Of a stretch of 55,120 nucleotides of DNA, positions 50,273 to 55,120 are shown in pieces; position 1 is the stretch's first letter; each line of letters opens with the position of its first letter. The notes beneath the pieces were generated by a model. That model made no database searches, was not told the origin of the DNA, and worked only from the letters and a program-made list of their open reading frames with translations. Source of the stretch: Oscillospiraceae bacterium. Lineage in GTDB: Bacteria > Bacillota > Clostridia > Oscillospirales > CAG-272. The stretch spans positions 1 through 55,120 of the forward strand of contig SVRN01000012.1 of NCBI GenBank assembly GCA_015064805.1, given 5' to 3'. Position numbers and translations under genes: made by a program.

Positions 50273-52741
50273 ATGATCAACCATCTGACACCCAAAGCAG
50301 AAGCGGTACTCAATCTTTCCCTTGAGGTAGCAAGAGATTTGGGGCATACGTATATCGGCTCGGAGCACCTGCTGATCGCCCTTTGCGAGATCGAAGACTC
50401 GATCGCAGGCAAAATATTGGAGTCACGCAACGTTCAAGCACAAGCACTACGTTCGGCCGTCGTTGAAGCGACGGGCGTCGGAGCTCGTACCAATCTCACG
50501 CCAGCCGACATGACGCCACGCGTAAGAAAGATCATCGAAGGGGCGGCAGTTGAAGCTATGAAAGCAGGACAAACGCGCATTGGAAGTGAGCATCTGCTCT
50601 TGTCGTTGCTGAACGAACGCTCCTCGGTGGCGGTTCATTTTCTTGAGGGCATACAGATTCCAATTGGCGAATTAAAGGCAGATATACAGAGCTTTTTGAG
50701 CCTTTCCGGTAAAGCACAAAGCGTCGCGCTGACTGCCCAGGACGGCAAACTTCCTGATGCCAAACGATCCAAAGCCCCTACCCTTCATTCCTACGGCAAG
50801 GATCTGACGGAGCTTGCTGAAAAAGGCAAGCTGGACCCCATGATCGGACGCGAAGAGGAGATTGAGCGTTTAATTCAGATCCTGTCTCGCCGACAAAAAA
50901 ACAATCCCTGCCTGATCGGTGAACCGGGAGTCGGTAAGACGGCTGTCGTAGAGGGATTGGCCAACATGATCGCCTCTGGGCAAGTGCCCTCGCATCTGAA
51001 ATCCAAGCGATTGATCTCACTCGACATGGCGGGTATGCTCGCAGGCGCGAAATATCGGGGCGAATTCGAGGAACGATTCAAAAATATCCTGAGCGAGATC
51101 GCACAACATCCCGACAACATTTTGTTTATTGATGAAATCCACACCATCGTCGGCGCGGGCGCAGCAGAGGGTGCGATTGACGCGGCCAATATCATCAAGC
51201 CGGCCCTTGCGCGCGGAGAGATGCAGGTCATCGGCGCGACGACCATTGCCGAGTACCGTCGGTATATAGAAAAGGATGCTGCACTGGAACGCCGCTTTCA
51301 GCCCATCATGGTGGGACAGCCTTCAAAGACGGAAAGCATTTTGATTTTGATGGGGTTGCGTGACAAATACGAGGCTCATCACCGCATCAAGATCAGCGAT
51401 GAAGCTATACGCAGTGCCGTTGAGCTTTCGGTTCGTTATCTCCCCGATCGGTTTCTCCCCGACAAAGCACTCGATCTTTTGGATGAGGCCGCCTCACGCT
51501 TGCGTATCACCGTCGAACAAAAGCCAGAAGATTGGCTGTTGCTTGAGCAAAAGATGAAGGACGTGTGTGAGCAAAAGGAGCAAGCGATCATCGCGCAGGA
51601 TTTTGAGCAAGCCGCGGCGTTGCGTGACGTCTATCACAAGTATGAATCGCAGCTCGAAGCGCTAAAGCAAGACCTACAAAACAACGCCAACGATACGCAT
51701 AGAATCTTAAATGCGACGGACATTGCCGACGTCGTCACCCAATGGACGGGAATTCCCGTATCCGAGCTGATGAGCGAGGAGGGCGAAAAATTACTCTCTC
51801 TTGAGGCTCAGCTTTCCAAGCGCGTCGTCGGTCAAGAGGAGGCAATTCGCACTCTTTGTCAGGCCATTCGGAGGAGCCGCACGGGGCTTAAAGATCCCAA
51901 CCGCCCAATCGGAAGCTTTTTGTTTCTCGGCTCGAGCGGTGTAGGTAAAACAGAGCTGTCGTTGGCGTTATCAGAAGCACTCTTTGGCACAGAAAACGCA
52001 TTGATCCGCTTGGATATGTCCGAATATATGGAAAAGCACAGCGTTTCCCGCATGATCGGTTCCCCGCCCGGCTACGTCGGTTTTGAAGAAGGCGGACAGT
52101 TGACCGAGAAGATCCGCCGTCGCCCATATTCGGTCGTCTTATTCGATGAAATAGAAAAAGCACATCCCGATATTTACAATCTCTTATTGCAAATATTGGA
52201 GGATGGCTGTCTGACCGATTCGCAAGGACGGCGCGTAGATTTCCGCAACACGGTGCTGATCCTGACCTCTAACGTTGGTTCTTCCGCGGATGGCAAAGCT
52301 CGCGCGCTTGGCTTTTCACCGCTCACCGATGCCCAATCCAAGCAAGCCGCGGAAGAAGAACGACGGCAGTCGGAGCTGAGAAAAACCTTCCGTCCCGAAT
52401 TTTTGAACCGCATGGATGCGATCTTGACATTTTCTCCGCTTGGTGCGGAGGAATTGTATGGCATCACGCGGCGCTTGCTGGAAAAATGTCGTGAGCGTCT
52501 TCTTGATATGGGGATTTTGCTGGCGTACGAGGAAAGCGTGGTCGAGCATCTTTCTTCAGCCGCAAACGATCCTGCCCTAGGCGCACGTCCGTTACGCCGT
52601 GAAGTGACGCAACAGATCGAAAACATGCTGGCCACGGAAATTCTCAAAAGCAACCTGCATGCAGGAGATCACGTAACGCTCGTATGGCAGGACGGCCAAT
52701 ATCGATGCAACGTCGACAAAAAGAAAGAAAGCCTTGAATAA
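50273..52741 (+). CDS. clpC: ATP-dependent Clp protease ATPase subunit ClpC
   Basis: 822 aa from ATG 50273 (AAGAGGTG upstream; the ATG at 50255 would lie within the ribosome site). Hsp100 unfoldase feeding ClpP. Two N-terminal Clp repeats (about 3-140), first AAA+ Walker A GEPGVGKT (about 219), UVR motif (about 425-460), second Walker [10 protein letters not shown] (about 558), and C-terminal D2-small domain. No ctsR, mcsA or mcsB precede it, unlike most Firmicutes. Its stop codon lies in the loop of its own terminator. Confidence 0.95.
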   Translation: MINHLTPKAEAVLNLSLEVARDLGHTYIGSEHLLIALCEIEDSIAGKILESRNVQAQALRSAVVEATGVGARTNLTPADMTPRVRKIIEGAAVEAMKAGQTRIGSEHLLLSLLNERSSVAVHFLEGIQIPIGELKADIQSFLSLSGKAQSVALTAQDGKLPDAKRSKAPTLHSYGKDLTELAEKGKLDPMIGREEEIERLIQILSRRQKNNPCLIGEPGVGKTAVVEGLANMIASGQVPSHLKSKRLISLDMAGMLAGAKYRGEFEERFKNILSEIAQHPDNILFIDEIHTIVGAGAAEGAIDAANIIKPALARGEMQVIGATTIAEYRRYIEKDAALERRFQPIMVGQPSKTESILILMGLRDKYEAHHRIKISDEAIRSAVELSVRYLPDRFLPDKALDLLDEAASRLRITVEQKPEDWLLLEQKMKDVCEQKEQAIIAQDFEQAAALRDVYHKYESQLEALKQDLQNNANDTHRILNATDIADVVTQWTGIPVSELMSEEGEKLLSLEAQLSKRVVGQEEAIRTLCQAIRRSRTGLKDPNRPIGSFLFLGSSGVGKTELSLALSEALFGTENALIRLDMSEYMEKHSVSRMIGSPPGYVGFEEGGQLTEKIRRRPYSVVLFDEIEKAHPDIYNLLLQILEDGCLTDSQGRRVDFRNTVLILTSNVGSSADGKARALGFSPLTDAQSKQAAEEERRQSELRKTFRPEFLNRMDAILTFSPLGAEELYGITRRLLEKCRERLLDMGILLAYEESVVEHLSSAANDPALGARPLRREVTQQIENMLATEILKSNLHAGDHVTLVWQDGQYRCNVDKKKESLE

Positions 52742-52754
52742 TCAAGGCTTTTTT
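52729..52754. terminator. Terminator overlapping the clpC stop codon
   Basis: AAGCCTTGA/TCAAGGCTT around the loop ATAA, then TTTT; also faces the converging membrane gene. Confidence 0.85.
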
Positions 52755-52755
52755 C

Positions 52756-53337
52756 TTATTTTTTGTTGTTGGGCTTGGCATCAAAGAATTTGATGAATCT
52801 CATATCCTTCAGACCGAAATAGTAACCAAGCGAGGACATCAAAATAGCAGGTGTCGTAATCAGGAAATACATATACCACAGGCGGTGCAAGCGCATCAAG
52901 CCCTCTGCTCCCATCTCCACCTCCAAGGCCAGCACGCCGGAATACATGCCCTGAATGAACATAGCAATGGTTCCGCACAGCGTACCAAAGGAGACCATGG
53001 CGTCAGAGCCCTGGAACCAGGAGCCGAGCGAAAAGCCAAGCGCCAGCAAAAAGTTCAGGCTGTTGGCAAGAAGGCCGATATAAAGCCCTGTCAACGGCTG
53101 GTTGGGCTTGTGTCCGTACTGAACGGGGATATGATCCTTACTACCAATATCCCAGGCGGACGTGTAGATCAGGAACATATAAAACAAAATGGCAAAAATA
53201 CTGCAAGCCAACTGCAAGGCGTCGTTTTTCGCCAGTTCGCAAGCCAGCGACAAAACGAGTCCAAAAATTGAAATAGCGACCTGCGTCACCAAAAATTTCA
53301 CCGCTTCATAGGAGCGATTCTTAAAGAAATTAACCAT
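52756..53337 (-). CDS. Hypothetical membrane protein
   Basis: 193 aa, minus strand, GAGGT upstream of ATG 53337. Four to five hydrophobic helices: about 15-35, 44-63, 86-106, 113-135 and 150-172. A polar loop SKDHIPVQYGHKPNQPLTG sits between helices two and three. No family is recognised. The gap to the recombinase holds the rightward promoter below. Confidence 0.8.
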   Translation of the reverse strand: MVNFFKNRSYEAVKFLVTQVAISIFGLVLSLACELAKNDALQLACSIFAILFYMFLIYTSAWDIGSKDHIPVQYGHKPNQPLTGLYIGLLANSLNFLLALGFSLGSWFQGSDAMVSFGTLCGTIAMFIQGMYSGVLALEVEMGAEGLMRLHRLWYMYFLITTPAILMSSLGYYFGLKDMRFIKFFDAKPNNKK

Positions 53338-53468
53338 ACTCTATATACCTCTAAACCGCCAAACAGGCGCGTATAATTCTCAATACAAATATTATATATA
53401 AAAATGCTTTCCTTTGCAACCATGTTAGCAAATTGTTTACATTTTATCCACTAAAATATCAAGAACTC

Positions 53469-53497
53469 TTGCCATTACAACGGAATTATGTTATAAT
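53469..53497 (+). promoter_or_regulatory. Promoter of the Xer-type recombinase
   Basis: TTGCCA 53469-53474, 17-bp spacer, TATAAT 53492-53497. Transcription would begin near 53505, so the ATG at 53500 cannot be the start. Confidence 0.78.
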
Positions 53498-53532
53498 GAA
53501 TGCAGAATCAACGTCGAAAAGAGGTGATACCT

Positions 53533-54612
53533 TTGGCAAATGAAATCTCTGTTGCGGAGTTCTCGGATATCGTACAGGAGTTCGCGTCTTACAAGCTCGG
53601 GATTCAAGGCTGCTCCTCCAAAACGGTGGACGAATATCTGTTGGACCTTCGTACCTTTTTCCGCTTTCTTCTGGCTAAGGAGCGCGGTATCGATTATGAA
53701 TCGGATGAATTCCTTGAAATCGACGTGCGTGTCATGGACCTCAAGCGCATTTCCGCTATCACGACGGCACAGATCTACGATTTTTTGATGTACACGGGTA
53801 ACATTCGCGGCAATCAATCCTCTGCCAAGGCGCGTAAGCTCTCCTCCATCAAAGGGCTGTATAAATATCTGGTCAATAAACGCAACTACCTTGACGTCAA
53901 TCCCGCGCAAAACATCGAGACGCCAAAATCCAAAAAAGCACTTCCCAAGTTTTTGACGTTGGAAGAAAGCATTGCTCTTCTTGATTGCGTGCAAAACGAC
54001 GTTGAGTCCAAAAACCGCGTACGCGACTACGCGATGCTGACCCTGTTTTTGAATTGCGGTATGCGTGTGTCCGAACTTGTCGGCATCAAGCTGACCGACA
54101 TGGACCCCGAGCTACGCTCCCTGCGTGTAATCGGTAAAGGCAACAAAGAGCGTATCATCTATTTGAACCAAGCCTGCCGTACCGCGCTGGCTCAGTTAAT
54201 CGAGGAACGGCGCAGCCCAAAATTCGCAAGCGTAAAGAGCAAGGCTCTGTTTCTCAGCAACCGCGAGCAACGCATCAGCGTCAAAACGGTACAGCATATC
54301 GTTTACAAATATCTGGCTATGGCAGGGCTGGAGGCCAAACACTATTCCGTCCACAAGCTGCGCCACACGGCCGCCACACTGATGTATCAATCGGGTCAGG
54401 TAGACGTGCGCGTACTGAAAGATATTCTCGGCCACGAGCAGCTCAACACTACTCAGATCTACACCCACGTCAGCGACGCTCATATGCAAGAGGCCATGGA
54501 AATGAATCCTTTGGCTACGGTATCCAAGCCTATGCCAAAGGCTCCAAAAAAGAAAAAAACGCAACAAGGCGAGGATGCCGACAACAGCAATGACAACAGC
54601 GACGCAGAATAG
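53533..54612 (+). CDS. XerC/XerD-family tyrosine recombinase
   Basis: 359 aa from TTG 53533 with GAGGTG 6 nt upstream. N-terminal SAM-like DNA-binding domain (about 10-115), then the catalytic domain with Arg in NCGMRVSEL, Lys in IGKGNKERI, HxxR in HKLRHTAA, His in LGHEQLNTTQ and Tyr in IYTHV. The acidic C-terminal tail (QQGEDADNSNDNSDAE) is unusual. Probably the chromosome-dimer resolvase; no element is adjacent. Confidence 0.92.
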   Translation: MANEISVAEFSDIVQEFASYKLGIQGCSSKTVDEYLLDLRTFFRFLLAKERGIDYESDEFLEIDVRVMDLKRISAITTAQIYDFLMYTGNIRGNQSSAKARKLSSIKGLYKYLVNKRNYLDVNPAQNIETPKSKKALPKFLTLEESIALLDCVQNDVESKNRVRDYAMLTLFLNCGMRVSELVGIKLTDMDPELRSLRVIGKGNKERIIYLNQACRTALAQLIEERRSPKFASVKSKALFLSNREQRISVKTVQHIVYKYLAMAGLEAKHYSVHKLRHTAATLMYQSGQVDVRVLKDILGHEQLNTTQIYTHVSDAHMQEAMEMNPLATVSKPMPKAPKKKKTQQGEDADNSNDNSDAE

Positions 54613-54646
54613 TGCCCTGAATTGTCAAATGTTCTGTACAATACCA

Positions 54647-54687
54647 AAACCGGATGATCAGGCCAAGGCTTGAGCATCCGGTTTTTA
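54647..54687. terminator. Bidirectional terminator
   Basis: AAACCGGATG/CATCCGGTTT with an 18-nt loop, T run on the plus strand; between the recombinase and uxaC. Confidence 0.82.
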
Positions 54688-54696
54688 TTTGATCAA

Positions 54697-55120
54697 TTAA
54701 ATCTCGAAACGGAAATAACGCGCGGCGTTATTGAAGCAGATATTTTCGATGAGAGTCTGAAGCATTTCTTCGTCGTTCGGGACCAGTCCCTCTTCCACCC
54801 ACGAGCCGACAAGAAGGCAAAGAATGCGGCGGAAGTACTCGTGACGGGGATAGGACATGAAGCTGCGCGAATCGGTCAGCATACCCAGGAAATTACCCAG
54901 GCCCGCAAGATTTGCGTAGGAGCGCATCTGCGCGTCCATACCGTCGATATGGTCGTTGAACCACCAAGCGCTTCCCTGCACGACGGTAGGCAAACCGTCG
55001 CTGTTCTTGCAGAAGCTACCGCAAAGTGCGCCGATAGCCTCGTTGTCGCAAGGATTGATAGAATACAGAACCGTGCGCGGCAGACCGTCGCAACCGTTGA
55101 GATAATTGAGCAGTCCTGCC
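54697..55120 (-). CDS. uxaC: Glucuronate isomerase, C-terminal part
   Basis: The minus-strand frame is open from the window end (LLNYLNGCDGLPRTVLYSIN...) to the stop at 54697. UxaC interconverts glucuronate with fructuronate, and galacturonate with tagaturonate, at the start of hexuronate use. GSAWWFNDHIDGMDAQM, GMLTDSRSFMSYPRHEYFRR and ICFNNAARYF are family landmarks. The start is outside the window. Confidence 0.95.
   Translation of the reverse strand, partial: AGLLNYLNGCDGLPRTVLYSINPCDNEAIGALCGSFCKNSDGLPTVVQGSAWWFNDHIDGMDAQMRSYANLAGLGNFLGMLTDSRSFMSYPRHEYFRRILCLLVGSWVEEGLVPNDEEMLQTLIENICFNNAARYFRFEI

Noticed and set aside
53500-53532. ATG 53500 as start of the recombinase
   Set aside because: It lies 3 bp after the -10 box, upstream of the expected transcript start, and lacks a ribosome site; TTG 53533 has one.
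1-55120. CRISPR array or IS element
   Set aside because: No regularly spaced direct repeats, and no transposase frame or terminal repeats beyond those reported, were seen on either strand.

Overview
The window reads as chromosome of a spore-forming member of the Clostridia. The evidence is SpoIIID, SpoIID-like and peptidoglycan-binding proteins without signal peptides, IreB, a DUF6514-type protein, a lysine (L-box) riboswitch on dapA, pyruvate phosphate dikinase and a clean sigma-A promoter grammar (TTGACA, 17 bp, TATAAT) in front of many genes. All calls come from reading the sequence and from remembered family signatures; no database was searched.

Layout. 1-9374 is accessory DNA: a one-way membrane/surface gene set (end of one protein, a 1074-aa protein with over thirty CxxC pairs, a 660-aa signal-peptide protein with a C-terminal anchor, a 41-aa one-helix protein and an 808-aa four-helix P-loop protein), then three small leftward genes, a structured small RNA, a 28-bp palindrome and about 460 bp of long hairpins ending at the 3' end of a tRNA(CAU). 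This fits one end of an integrated element, possibly of inovirus (filamentous phage) or other ssDNA type. 9375-33107 is housekeeping: tRNA, comEC, a TPP riboswitch with thiT, rsmE, a PucR-type regulator, an S41 protease, greA, a hypoxanthine-DNA glycosylase, an LRR lipoprotein, ppdK, the TRIC-pth-mfd-PrsA-like run, a pnuC gene with an attenuator leader, and a lysine-riboswitch-controlled dapA-dapB-lysA operon.

33108-46220 holds two membrane proteins, a TrmH-family methyltransferase divergent from spoIIID, a decayed mobile-element remnant (36150-37090), a Prs-like PRPP synthetase, small proteins, a DegV protein, and a three-gene leftward operon (TerB-domain protein, BrxD-like ATPase, Lhr-like helicase) whose content and order match the Shango anti-phage system. 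46221-55120 holds ireB-ribF, three spore-coat/cortex-like genes, a clpC without its usual partners, a Xer-type recombinase and the end of uxaC.

The most interesting material is the tRNA-proximal element with its unexplained RNA and giant inverted repeat, the Shango-like operon, and the pnuC leader, which looks like a small transcription attenuator of no class I recognise.
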